Assembly: GCA_016617785.1 (NCBI GenBank) | Contig: JADILM010000008.1 | Location: 1,116,001-1,180,000 of the forward strand | From: Sporobolomyces roseus | Taxonomy: Eukaryota > Basidiomycota > Microbotryomycetes > Sporidiobolales > Sporidiobolaceae | Direction: 5' to 3' | Length of the DNA stretch: 64,000 bases | Shown here: positions 32,568 through 42,611 of the stretch, piece after piece | Layout of the letters: the number at the start of each line of letters is the position of its first letter | Numbering within the stretch: the first letter of the stretch is position 1 | Made by a program: the position numbers and the translations under genes | Notes under the pieces: generated by a model | Seen by the model: only the letters and a program-made list of their open reading frames with translations | Database searches by the model: none | What the model was told of the DNA's origin: nothing

Positions 32568-34630
32568 ATGGAGGATTCACAGCTCCCTTCACCAGCTGGA
32601 ACTCAGTTATTGGTGGATGTGAGAGGAGCAGAGATCGTATCGAGTAGTTCGGAAGATCCAGAAGTTTATCTTCCTCACCACGAAGAGATGATCTCCCATA
32701 TCGCTCTTGATGTGAGTCTCTACTGTCTTTACACCTTCCCTAGAGTCTGTATATTGACAAAGAAGACCACAGATTGGAGGATCTTTGGCAAAAGTCGTCT
32801 ATTTCACTCGAGCCCCACCAAGTCCAAAACCAGTAGTTCAACGACCAGCTTCTCCCTATGTCGATTCCCCTTCTAATCCATCATCACCAGAACCCTCTAC
32901 CTCTGCCTCTTCGCCTTTCCCCGGTCGACGAACCCCTTCCCCTCCTTCTTCAGAACCTGCGAAACCGAATGGTATTCTCGGACCTCGATCTCTCTCCCAA
33001 AAGCACATCAATTTCTCGACTTCGACCTCACGACCAGCTACCTCGCGAAGTTCCGCTTACCCTCCCTTTCAATCTCACCTACGGCGGCGTTCTTCAGCTT
33101 CTCGAATTCCTCCAGGCGGTCGACTCAATTTCATCAAGTTTGAAACATCCAAACTTACAGCCATCATCAATTTCCTGCAAACCCTGATCACATCCTCGGC
33201 TCAATCGAATCGAGTCCCTTTGGAAGTCATGAAGAAGAATGTGAAAATCATGGCCACAGGAGGAGGAGCTCACAAATTCTACGAACGACTGAAGAGAGAA
33301 CTGGGAGTAGAAGTAAGAAGGGAAGAAGAGATGGAATGTCTAGTGTTGGGATTAGGGTTCGTGATGGAAGTACCGAACGAAGTGTTCTGGTATTCGGATG
33401 AACTAGTTCAAGCGATTTCACACCCTCAACAAAGAGCTCTCTCCTCAGTCAATGTTCCATCCACACCAGGTCGCTCCGCAACTCCTCTACCAATCCCACC
33501 CTTATCTCCCTCCGTCTCATCCGATTCTCATTTCACTTCCCCTTTACTCGATCCCTCCAGTTCAACATTCTCGAATCCACCGAATCGACCGATTTCTCCC
33601 ACCCCCTCAGTAGATGATCTACCTCGACCCTCTCCAAATCCTCCCCAGTACTCAATCTCATTCGATTCGAACCCTACTCCAGCTCAATTCCCTTGTTTGT
33701 TGGTCAACATTGGGTCAGGGGTTAGTATCATCAAGATTGACGATTATGGGAAATTTGAGAGGATTAGTGGAACGAGTTTGGGAGGTGGTACGTTATGGGG
33801 TTTACTGAGTTTGTTAACTGGTTCAAAGAGTTTCGATGGTATGTTTCTTTGTGCCTCCTCTTTCCTCCTCTCCACAGCTGACGATCACTTTATACAGATA
33901 TGCTGGCATTAGCGGATCGAGGTGATAATTCATCAGTGGATATGCTAGTAGGAGATATCTACGGACAAGATTATCAAAAGATTGGACTCAAATCCTCTAC
34001 TATCGCTTCTTCATTCGGAAAAGTGTTTAGAAAGGGTGAAGGAGAAGGTACAATGGATGAGGATGAAGTGGAAGAGGAGGAAGAGCAGAAGAAGAGTTTC
34101 AGACCAGAGGATATCTCGAGGAGTTTGTTGTATGCTATCTCGAACAATATCGGTCAGATTGCGTAAGTCTCGCTCCTTCTAAGCAGCTGGATTTGCAGAG
34201 CTGATTGAGAGGTGTCGAAGTTTTACAGGTACATGAATGCTGAAAAGCACAATTTGGATCGGATTTATTTCGGAGGAGGATTTATTCGAGGTGAGCGAAC
34301 AGTTCCAAATTTCTTACACAGTTCTGAACATCCGAACTGATGTTGGCTGTCGCGTTCTTCACAGGTCACGCCGCAACTATTTCTACTTTATCTTATGCTA
34401 TTCGATTCTGGTCAAAAGGAACGAAACGAGCTCTCTTCCTCCGACACGAAGGTTATCTCGGTGGGATAGGTGCATGGCTCAAGAACCTCGAGCCTACTAC
34501 ACCACCGAGAAGTGAGGGAAGTGGTGAGAGAGGGAGAGAGCGAACGCGTGATTCGAGTGTCGAAGAGGGATTGGGCAAGTTGGGGTTGAGCGATATCGAG
34601 GGAGTAGAGGGTGGGATAAGGGAGAAGTAG
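32568..34630 (+). CDS. CAB1: Pantothenate kinase, eukaryotic (type II) family
   Basis: Five exons (32568-32711, 32773-33838, 33898-34162, 34229-34290, 34365-34630) encode 600 aa. The enzyme phosphorylates pantothenate, the first and controlling step of CoA synthesis. Family motifs in order: ALDIGGSLAKVVYF (ATP-binding phosphate loop 1), GGRLNFIKFET, MATGGGAHKFYERL, EMECLVLGLGFV, LLVNIGSGVSIIKI, ISGTSLGGGTLWGL, DMLVGDIYGQDY, NLDRIYFGGGFIRGH and ALFLRHEGYLGGIGAW. Two proline/serine-rich insertions are present, one of about 95 residues after VVYFTR and one of about 90 after the EVFWYSDELV segment. An acidic run (DEDEVEEEEEQKK) and a charged 45-residue C-terminal tail are also extra. The core motifs are intact, so an active kinase is likely; the insertions look disordered. 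Confidence 0.92.
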
Positions 34631-35100
34631 GAGTAAGATCGAGTGGAGCTTATAGCATGGAATCGTTTAGTCACGTCGCAACCGCTTTCTTTTGTATTCT
34701 TACGCAAAATCTTCTGAACTCGAAAAAATCGAAATAGTCGTTCCCCTCTGCTTCGGGTTGTCGGTCAAATACCATTCGACCATAGAGACGTTCAGTGCCG
34801 TTGTAAGTCGAAAAATTGCCAGTCGGTTCGAGCGAATTCTTCAATTCTCCCTCGCTTGCTTGTCACAATCACTCAACTGCCGGTCTTCAGCATCGGACGC
34901 ACTCTCAATCGCTAGAACTCCACACAGCGTCCTCTGTGAACCCTCAGGTAAGCCCATTGTTTCTTCCCACCTTTTCCCTCCCCTTCATCTCGAAACGCCG
35001 CTCGGCCCTTTCCTTCCACGTCTACAGCGCTGGTAGCACTCTGAGAACACAGAGAGAGGTACTGACTATATCTTGTATCCTCTGCAGCTGTCCCCTAGCC
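34631..35100. other. Intergenic with a duplicated block and likely 5' UTR intron
   Basis: 34655-34740 resembles 36425-36520 downstream of the next F-box gene (shared ATGGAATCGTT, GCAACC-CTTTCTT, TTTGTATT, AAATCGAAAT). A GTAAGC near 34955 and CAG near 35088 could bound a 5' UTR intron just upstream of the F-box ATG. Confidence 0.5.
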
Positions 35101-36396
35101 ATGATTACCGATTCCTCTGCCTCATTCGACTCAATTCTCCAACCTCCCTCCCCTACTCACTATTTCGACCTCCTTCCTCCCGAACTTGTCCAGCATATCT
35201 TCGAGCTCATCTTCCCGTACACTCTCTTCCCCGAACAATACCGCTGTCGTCAGCAGATCTTCCGACATCTCTGCCTCGTGTCGAAACGCTTTCTCCAGCT
35301 TGCCCAGCCTTATCTGTTCCAAGTGATACAGCTTGATCCCAAATCCGAGTTTGGGTTCGAGTGGTACCCTTCAGGATTCAGCCCACAGCGAACCCTCGGA
35401 AGGGCGGTAGAGAACATCGCCGGAGTCCGGCTCCACACTCGTATCTTAGTTCTCGACTACCTCCAACCAATCAAGCCCAACATTGTCGCCCTCAGACTCA
35501 TCGCGAAATGTGGACATCGCATCGAAACTTTACGCTATGTCTCGGACCTCTACTGGGACCTCCCGCAGAGAGGCAACTTACCGCACGCGTCCAGCTTCTC
35601 GTGCTTGCAGCCATTCCTAGGTTCTCGTGAGTCAGTGAGTCAGAACAGAGCGCGTACCCATGTACTTATCGCTGACATCACTCTTGTAGATCTCATGCGA
35701 CTCCATCTAGTCATGGTCCAAATCCCCGGAGATGCGAAGTTCCGTTTCCCGCTCCTCGAGACCCTCGTCCTCGACAGAGTACGCCTATCAGGTACAGGAC
35801 GATTCATCTACCAGCTACCTCGCCTTCGTCATCTGGCCGATGGAGGTGCCTACCAGGATCCCGGACGACAGCAAAGGCTCGCATTCCTTTCTGAGATAGC
35901 GCCGCAACTTGTTTCTTTCAGCACATTGATCAATTACCGTCATGAGCTACCTCGAGAAATCCTCGACTCCACGACACTGTCTCTCCTCGTCGCTGGCCAC
36001 GTCACGAATCCCTCCTGGATAGGCCGACTGTTACAAAATCAGGCTTCGATTACGCTGTTGCGCCTGACGATCGACAGTGACTTTGGTGCAAGTGATCAGT
36101 CGGCAAGACGTCGACACGAAGCCCTCGCTGACTGGGTCGATGCCCTCGTCAAACTCGACAAACCTCTGCGACTTCGAACTCTGTACCTTCCCGATCACCT
36201 CAACGTTCTTCGATGGCGTCTTCAGTGTCGTGGGGCCCAGTCTGAGGCGGTCAGACTACTCAGGTTCTGTATGGAGAATGGAGTCGAGATTGTTTGGGAG
36301 TTGGGGACGTCGCATTGTTCGTTCTCCTCGGATCAATTTATTCACCGCTCGGCGATAGAGAAACGACAAAAACTGTCCGGAGGGAGTCGGGCGTGA
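35101..36396 (+). CDS. F-box/LRR-like protein (tandem copy 1)
   Basis: Exons 35101-35626 and 35690-36396 encode 410 aa. A 20-residue Ser-rich leader precedes the F-box YFDLLPPELVQHIFELIFP...FRHLCLVSKRFLQLAQPYLF. LRR-like hydrophobic repeats follow, with FSCLQPFLGS before the intron and IVWELGTSHCSFSS near the end. The product is an expected SCF substrate adaptor. It shares FDLLPPEL, FSCLQPFL and EIVWE with the next gene, and the intron follows FSCLQPFL in both, so the two form a tandem pair. The ATG follows a putative 5' UTR acceptor. Confidence 0.78.
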   Translation: MITDSSASFDSILQPPSPTHYFDLLPPELVQHIFELIFPYTLFPEQYRCRQQIFRHLCLVSKRFLQLAQPYLFQVIQLDPKSEFGFEWYPSGFSPQRTLGRAVENIAGVRLHTRILVLDYLQPIKPNIVALRLIAKCGHRIETLRYVSDLYWDLPQRGNLPHASSFSCLQPFLGSRESVSQNRARTHVLIADITLVDLMRLHLVMVQIPGDAKFRFPLLETLVLDRVRLSGTGRFIYQLPRLRHLADGGAYQDPGRQQRLAFLSEIAPQLVSFSTLINYRHELPREILDSTTLSLLVAGHVTNPSWIGRLLQNQASITLLRLTIDSDFGASDQSARRRHEALADWVDALVKLDKPLRLRTLYLPDHLNVLRWRLQCRGAQSEAVRLLRFCMENGVEIVWELGTSHCSFSSDQFIHRSAIEKRQKLSGGSRA

Positions 36397-36675
36397 GGGA
36401 CTGGCTTCCGTCGGTGGATGTGTCGCTGTAGTATGGAATCGTTCGACGTTTAGTCGACACCGCAACCCCTTTCTTTGTATTTTGTGCAAGATCTTGATGT
36501 GAAAAATCGAAATCGTTGATTACCTTCAGAACGGTTTGCTATCCGATCGTATAGCAGAGGCTGTCGTCAGCTATCTTTCTCGTGAACGAAAGAGAGTGAA
36601 CAGCACTTAGCGCGAATCTGAATTCTTCCTCTCTCTTTCCTTCCACTCACAAATCGACTCGATCTCATTACAGCA

Positions 36676-38190
36676 ATGCAGACGGCTCGAGGATTCCCAC
36701 AGATGACAGAGTTCACCTTCAAGTGAGTCCACAGCTTCTCGTTTGCTCTCCACTCTTCTTGATCTTGAAGTCTCGCTCGAGCCTCCTCCCTCCTCTTGAG
36801 AGGCGTGAAGACACTCGTTGAGCATTGTGATAGTAGCTGATCATACCTACGTGTGCCTATAGCTTCTCTATCGATCAGTACAGCGACACAACCGCCATTT
36901 CCTCTTCCTCTTCCCCTCAAATTCCCTCCACCACTCGCTACTTCGATCTTCTTCCTCCCGAACTCATCAGAAACGTCTTCGACTTCATTCAGCCATCTTC
37001 TCGCGTCCCAACCCCCGCGCAACACGCAAAGAGTCAGGCAGATTTCCGCTCTCTTTGCCTCACCTCGAAGCACTTCCTCGACCTCGCTCACCCTTATCTC
37101 TTCGTTACCCTCTGCATACCCGCCTTTGAGACTTCTGGTACTCGACTTTCTCACCGAACTCCTCTCGATTCGACTTTGGCAAAGGCGAACAGAATGGGCT
37201 CGAAAGTTGGAAGCGTCACTCGAACTCTCTTCCTCGACCTCCGTCCTCAAGTGCGCAACGTCAGCGCTCTAAGGAGCCTAGCGGCGTGTGCCACGAAGCT
37301 GGAGACCCTGTATTACATCGCGAATCTGGCTGAGGAATCAGACAGCGAAGAACCGGAATGGGATACGTTCTCCTGCCTGCAGCCCTTCCTCGTCTCGAGT
37401 CAGTTCGAAGCTTCTACAATCTTCACTCCTGCTTGAATTTGCTGACTTTGCGTTCGCCTCAGACATCAAGGTTCTCCACCTCAGCTATGTGATTTTCCCG
37501 GATGGCGTTCCCTTCTCCTTCCCCAGCCTCCAGGAGTTGAGTCTCCATCAGGTCTCACTCTGCCTTCATCGAATCTCCTACTCCCTACCGTCCCTTCTAC
37601 ATCTCTCCTACAGCTCCTTCGAGAGGACGCCCCAACTTGACGAGATTGGATTCATGGCTACTTCCGCCCCTCACTTGGCATCCATCAGCTTCTCTTTCGG
37701 GCGTACCGCACATTTCAATTTCAGCAAATACTCTCGAGCCGACAAAGGCGCCCATCCCGAGATCCTCTTCGCTTTCAACGTCATGACTTTACCTTGCACT
37801 TTCGGATCCGTCTTTCCTCGAGGCACCGGTATCAAGAATTTGCGCCTCTCGGTCGAGCCAAACTTCGCACGCTTTATCCCTGAGGCGACGGATCGGAATG
37901 TAGATACTCTCAAGGTCTGGGTCGATGAGCTCCAGGACATGGAGAACATTCAATCCCTCGAAACGCTCTACCTGCCAGAAGATCTCAACCCTCAACGCTC
38001 GGGTCTTTCGTGGGGCATGCGAGAGCAAACCAACCGATTGGTCAGATGCTGTGCGGAGAAGGCGGTTGAGATCGTCTGGGAAGGAATCACGACGGATTAT
38101 AATGCAGAACGACTCCTCTCTCGTGAGTTTGTGAAGAGATCGGAGCAAGCGAGGGAGAGTGAGAGATGGAAGAAGGGGCGATCAGCTTGA
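36676..38190 (+). CDS. F-box/LRR-like protein (tandem copy 2)
   Basis: Exons 36676-36722, 36863-37398 and 37463-38190 encode 436 aa. Exon 1 supplies the start (MQTARGFPQMTEFTFN) because no ATG precedes the F-box in exon 2. The F-box reads RYFDLLPPELIRNVFDFIQP...FRSLCLTSKHFLDLAHPYLF. The remainder is LRR-like and ends with AVEIVWEGITTDY and a basic tail. The position of the second intron, after FSCLQPFLVSS, matches the neighbouring copy. Relative to that copy the upstream intron has become part of the coding region, or the start has moved upstream; this start is therefore less certain. Confidence 0.72.
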
Positions 38191-38405
38191 GTCATGCAGG
38201 ATCGTCAGGTTGTTTGTGCAGAATACGAAATGCTTTTTGTATTTGTAAACAGATGTGTCTTTGCTCAAATTACGCTCCTACCTTTTGCCATGCCCTCGAC
38301 TCGTTCACTCGTCCCGCTCAGATCTAAGACTGTCTTCGGTGATCGACAGGCTTCGCTTTGAAGTCAATTCGTTCTCTTGCCTCTTCGCCCGAGTCCTCCC
38401 AAAGC

Positions 38406-39772
38406 ATGCCGTTTCAACCACTCGACCATCGATCTTGCGCCCTCTCGATCCAATCTGCGCTCTCTACAGGACGTCCATCTCTCTGCTCATTCTCGGAAGA
38501 AGAGGGAACAGAACCCGAGGCGCTTGGTCTCCTCGTAAGTTCGATCCCTTCTCACTGACCCTATCAGAGCTGATGATCATTCCAATTCGTCGAGCGATAT
38601 AGTCGCAACTACTTCAGCCCTCATTCCTCAACGGTACCACGCCAGAAGAATCAATTTGGATCGCATTGGACAAACTCGTTTCCCCGTCTCTCGCTCACAG
38701 ACCTCGTCAACCGAATCCCTTCGTCAACCTCCACGTCTCGCAATCTAACGATCGTAACGAGCTCGCCGAAGTACTCGACGATGGCTCGATCTGCGTTTCA
38801 TTTCCCGTCAATTTCGACCCTTCGTCTTCCCCTCAAACTACCATCGAGCAGATCCAGGTCGTCCCGCATACCGTCGAACTCGTAGAGGTCGATATAGACG
38901 AGAATGGCAAGATCGATTCGAATGGGCTGGCAGATGAAGGAGGGAAGAAAGAGAGCGAAGATGGGAGGAAATGGTGGGATTTCGATTGGTTACGTCGACA
39001 CAGCGAAGAAGGGAAGGAAGAGTCGAAAGGTCGGAAAGTTGTCGTGGCGAAGAAGGTGAGGGGTTGAAGTCGATCGATTTGGACGAGAGCTGATCGTCCT
39101 GGTTGAGCTAGATCTTCGAACCTCCGAAGGATAGGATGTCGATTCGAGCGACCTGGTGGGGTTACGAAATCTATCTTCCTGAACCTATCGTGAGCGAGTC
39201 TCTTCACTGAGAGCATGAACTGCACCGACTTGTTCGCCGTGTTTCAGTTCCTCAAGCTCGGAAACGATGTCGAACCTTTCCTTACTTCGTTGACATATCT
39301 CTCGACAATCCTTGCTCTCCTGACCTCACAGTAAGCTCCTCATCGTATCCGTTTTGAGATGGGGCAGCTCACGCCTCCCGATTCGTGCAGAGCTCCAGCT
39401 TTCATCGTAGCTCTCCCCGCCTATCCTCTTCTCCAATCACTACTCCCGATGTTGAGCGCGATCAGTTCGAGCTTGACGTGGTACTGGAAGACTATGAAGA
39501 AGATGGATATGGGAGAAGGAATAGTAATGAGCGCTACTTGGGTTCTTCCGATCGCGTTGGTTCCGAGGAGTTGGCCGAGGAACGAGACGCAAGTCGAGGA
39601 GCCGGGGGTCGATGATGCAGTGGAGATTGGCGAGGTCTTCATTGAGAAAGATGAGGGTGGAGCGAAGGAGGTGGTCGAAGTCAGCAAGCCGGAGCGGGAG
39701 AAGAAGCCAAACAAGCTGAAACGAGTATTGAGTCTCGCTAAGAAGCCTGTTCCCGTCAACATTGTCTTGTGA
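38406..39772 (+). CDS. Conserved fungal hypothetical protein with hydrophobic helices
   Basis: Five exons (38406-38534, 38603-39055, 39112-39189, 39248-39330, 39391-39772) encode 374 aa, all joins in frame. The protein has a hydrophilic first half with an acidic Lys-rich stretch (EEGKEESKGRKVVVAKK). Then comes RATWWGYEIYLPEPIFLKLG, a segment that I associate with a widespread but uncharacterised fungal family. Hydrophobic helices follow, separated by an intron (YLSTILALLTSQAPAFIVAL, LLQSLLPMLSAISSSLTWYW, GIVMSATWVLPIALVPRSW). It ends in a charged tail (KKPNKLKRVLSLAKKPVPVN). Probably membrane-associated. No enzymatic motif seen; function unknown. Its stop is only 32 bp from the stop of the convergent aldo/keto reductase gene. 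Confidence 0.7.
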
Positions 39773-39804
39773 ATACCTTCTATATGTTGCATTTGATAAA
39801 TATT

Positions 39805-41129
39805 CTACTCGACCGTCGAAACCTCCCAGTCGGTAATAAGGAATTCGTCGAGAGAGGTGAGACGCTGGAAAACGGAGGATCAGTTTCTCGCTTGTTCCGA
39901 GCTATGCGATGAACTCACATCAACGTCTTCTTTCTCAAGAACAAAGTCGAAAACGTTCGCGTTATCGGCGATACGATTTTGACGGGTCGATTTAGGAATA
40001 ACGATGAAACCCTGTGGACACGACTCTTCCGACCATCAATCCTCGCTTTGGCGATAGTCATGAAGGATCTACGCACCCGGTCTAATCCGTATCGAATGAG
40101 GATCTGAGCAGGACTCTTTCCATATTTCTTCGCCAATTCGACGACGACGGGATGATCGAATCGCTCGCCTCGAACCAGAGGAGCCCAGGCTTCGAGAACG
40201 ATATCCTTCGACTTGCAGTACTCCACTAGCTCGACTCGAGCCATGAAAGGGTGAAGGTCGATTTGGTTGACTGCTGGAACGTATTTTGGCGAAGTCGAAA
40301 GGAGATCCTCGAGATGTTTCTTGCCAAAGTTACTGTTCGAACGAGTTGAATCATCTAGCTGATCGTGTGAGAGCTGAGAGTGAGACCTGTACGAACGATA
40401 CACCGATGCTCTTTGCCTTTCCCTTGTCTTTGACCAAACAACACCCTTCCCACATTTTCGCTCTTACTTCCTTTCCACCACTCGGGTCATGAATGAGATA
40501 CAGGTCGATGTAATCCAATCCAGCTTGCTTCAATGATTCGTCTACACACTTCTCGACCCATGAAGGATCCGTTCGGTTGTAGTGGAGTTTCGTTGTGAAG
40601 AAGATTTCGGACCGAGGAGTGTTGGTCTTCTTGATGAAATCGTTGATCGCTCTTCCGCAGTCAGCTTCGTTCTCATACCATTCAGCTCCTGTATCGTTGA
40701 GGGGTGGTCAGTTTTGCATGGATCTGAGAGTGAGGGTAAGAACTCACCATCAATATGCTGTTTTCGAGACGAATTTAAGAATTGGGATCAGCTTCCGGTG
40801 CACTACGAGACTGCAACATAGCTCTTCAGCATACCCTGTAGCCAGCCTGTACAGCAGAGGAGGTCAAGTCAGCAAAAAGTTGCTCCACGTCAATTCGGGA
40901 GAGAAAGGGAAAGGTCGACTCACCTCTAGCGCCCACATGACAGCATTGTAGGTCTCCGCTCCGGGCTCAGTAACATATACGCCTAACCCTCACAAGCTCC
41001 CAGTCAGTTGGTGTCGAGTGAAAGCGAGTGCGAGATGAAGGTAAACATACCGAGTCCAAAGCGAGGGTAAGAGTTGCCATCGTTCAGAGGGATTTTTGAG
41101 GTGATGGAGTACTTGTCAGTGTTGGCCAT
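39805..41129 (-). CDS. Aldo/keto reductase
   Basis: The minus-strand gene starts at 41129 (MANTDKYSITSKIPLNDGN) and ends with RLTSLDEFLITDWEVSTVE at 39805, with several introns. The AKR catalytic residues are visible: Asp and Tyr in YDGAEWYENE, Lys in FFTTKLHYN, and His in DLYLIHDPSGG. Other family landmarks are AKSIGVSNFGKKHLEDL, AVNQIDLHPF, VLEAWAPLVRG and an NADPH-binding IPKSTRQNRIADN. It should reduce aldehydes or ketones with NADPH in the cytosol; the substrate cannot be told. The start is supported by the beginning PRFGLGVYVTEPG joined over the first intron (AKR pattern GLGTY). Divergent from the 41883 gene. Confidence 0.88.
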
Positions 41130-41882
41130 TTTGCGTGAACTTGAGTGTGGGTCGAGAGAAAGGTGGAAAAGATTTCGCAATGAGAGGTTGACTTTCCTTT
41201 CGAGGTTTTACGCTGGTTTTACGTCGATTTCGGCGTCAAACGGCTTTCCTCCAGCTTGTAACGCTTCCCTCAAAGGCTCGAAAAGAGGAGGCAGGAGGGA
41301 GATGATTGGCAAGCGTCGCTTTTCGTCGTTTTTGTCAATTTCCGGATAGAAGAGCCGAGTGCTTCTTTCGATCGTTCGTCTAGGGAAGGGGCAGAGTATC
41401 GTAAGTCGCAATCTGAGGCTGTCGCTGGTATAGGAAGTGCTCGGGACCATTCGACCTTCGCAATTGACAAGTTTTCAACCAAACGAGCCCTCTCGGGAGT
41501 CGGAGATGCACGGCCAGTCTCGAGTCAGTCGCAAGTTCAGGACGATAAAGACGAGAGTCGGTAGAAATGGGTATCGAAGAGAGATCACAGGATGAGCGAT
41601 CTTGAGCGAAAGCGAAAGAACGACGTAGCTTTTCGATTGCATCAACTTCAAGAATCGCTTCCTGCTCTGTCTTCCCTTCCCCTCTCTCACTTTCACTAAC
41701 ACTCACACTTCAGAGACCCGTAAGCTGCGCTCTCCCTGCCTTTACTTCCGCTGAACTTTACTCATCCTTCTATACCCTCGCTCTCGTTCTCTCTCGCTTC
41801 CCCTGTCTCCCCTCTTCCTCTTCGCCTAACCTCGGCTCTTATTCACACCACCCACTTCGATTCAGTAGATACACTACTAAAC
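41130..41882. promoter_or_regulatory. Divergent promoter region, AKR / small hydrophilic protein
   Basis: 753 bp with a long C/T-rich leader just before 41883, the kind often seen at strongly expressed fungal genes. Minus-strand open frames at 41208-41706 have no recognisable product and were not called. Confidence 0.4.
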
Positions 41883-42328
41883 ATGTCTGCTCCCGCTTCA
41901 TCTGGATCCTCCGCACAAGAGAACGTCGTTGGAAACACCACCTCTCCTGCTGGTTCAGCCAACCCCGCTATCGGTAACGGTATGCCTCGTAAGTCAACAC
42001 AGCCTGTCTTCTTGAGGCGCAGGATAACAACGTTGCTAACAACATGTCGTTCTCTTTCGCAGAGGAAACCCTCAGCGCCAAAATGGGTATTACCATGCCC
42101 GCCGACACCAAGATCGTCGACAACGAGCGCGAGAACGTCAACACCATTCCCAACCCTGCTGCCCATACCTCTGGAACTGCTGGTCGAGGAGGAGACAAAG
42201 TTCACCAGGAGACTCAGGGTCACGATGTTGCTAAGGGACGTCTCGAGACTAACGAAGAGAAGGAATTCCGTGAGGCTCGTGGATTGGATGAACCCGTCGC
42301 TGCCGACAGGAAGGCTGGAAACCCATAA
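41883..42328 (+). CDS. Small hydrophilic protein of unknown function
   Basis: Exons 41883-41988 and 42063-42328 encode 123 aa: MSAPASSGSSAQENVVGNTT, then MPQETLSAKMGITMPADTK, GRGGDKVHQETQGHDVAK, EKEFREARGLDEPVAADR. No hydrophobic segment, no Cys. The composition (Gly, Ala, Ser, Lys, Glu, Asp) resembles stress-related hydrophilins, but that is only a compositional guess. The codons favour C-ending forms and the leader is pyrimidine-rich, consistent with high expression. Confidence 0.65.
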
Positions 42329-42611
42329 GAGTTTGAGAGGAACCCTTGTGTAAATAGTTTTTAACGAATCAATCGCAATCGCAATAGTAAAATCTGAGCA
42401 GTCTACTGTTTCCTTCTGTTTCTGTCGATGTCGAGTGGGAGAGAGCGTGAAGAGAAGGGCTTCAACGAAGCGGGACTTGCGAGAACGAAACTTGCGAACT
42501 TTGAGTTTCGCATTCGAAAATTTGAAAGCGATGCAAGAGGGGTTGCTGCAATGCGTAATACTACAACAGACTACAAAAGATAATGTACACCGACAGAGAT
42601 GATGTTGAGGC

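Noticed and set aside
41208..41706. Minus-strand frames between the AKR and the small hydrophilic gene
   Set aside because: No family and no splice support; most likely promoter sequence.
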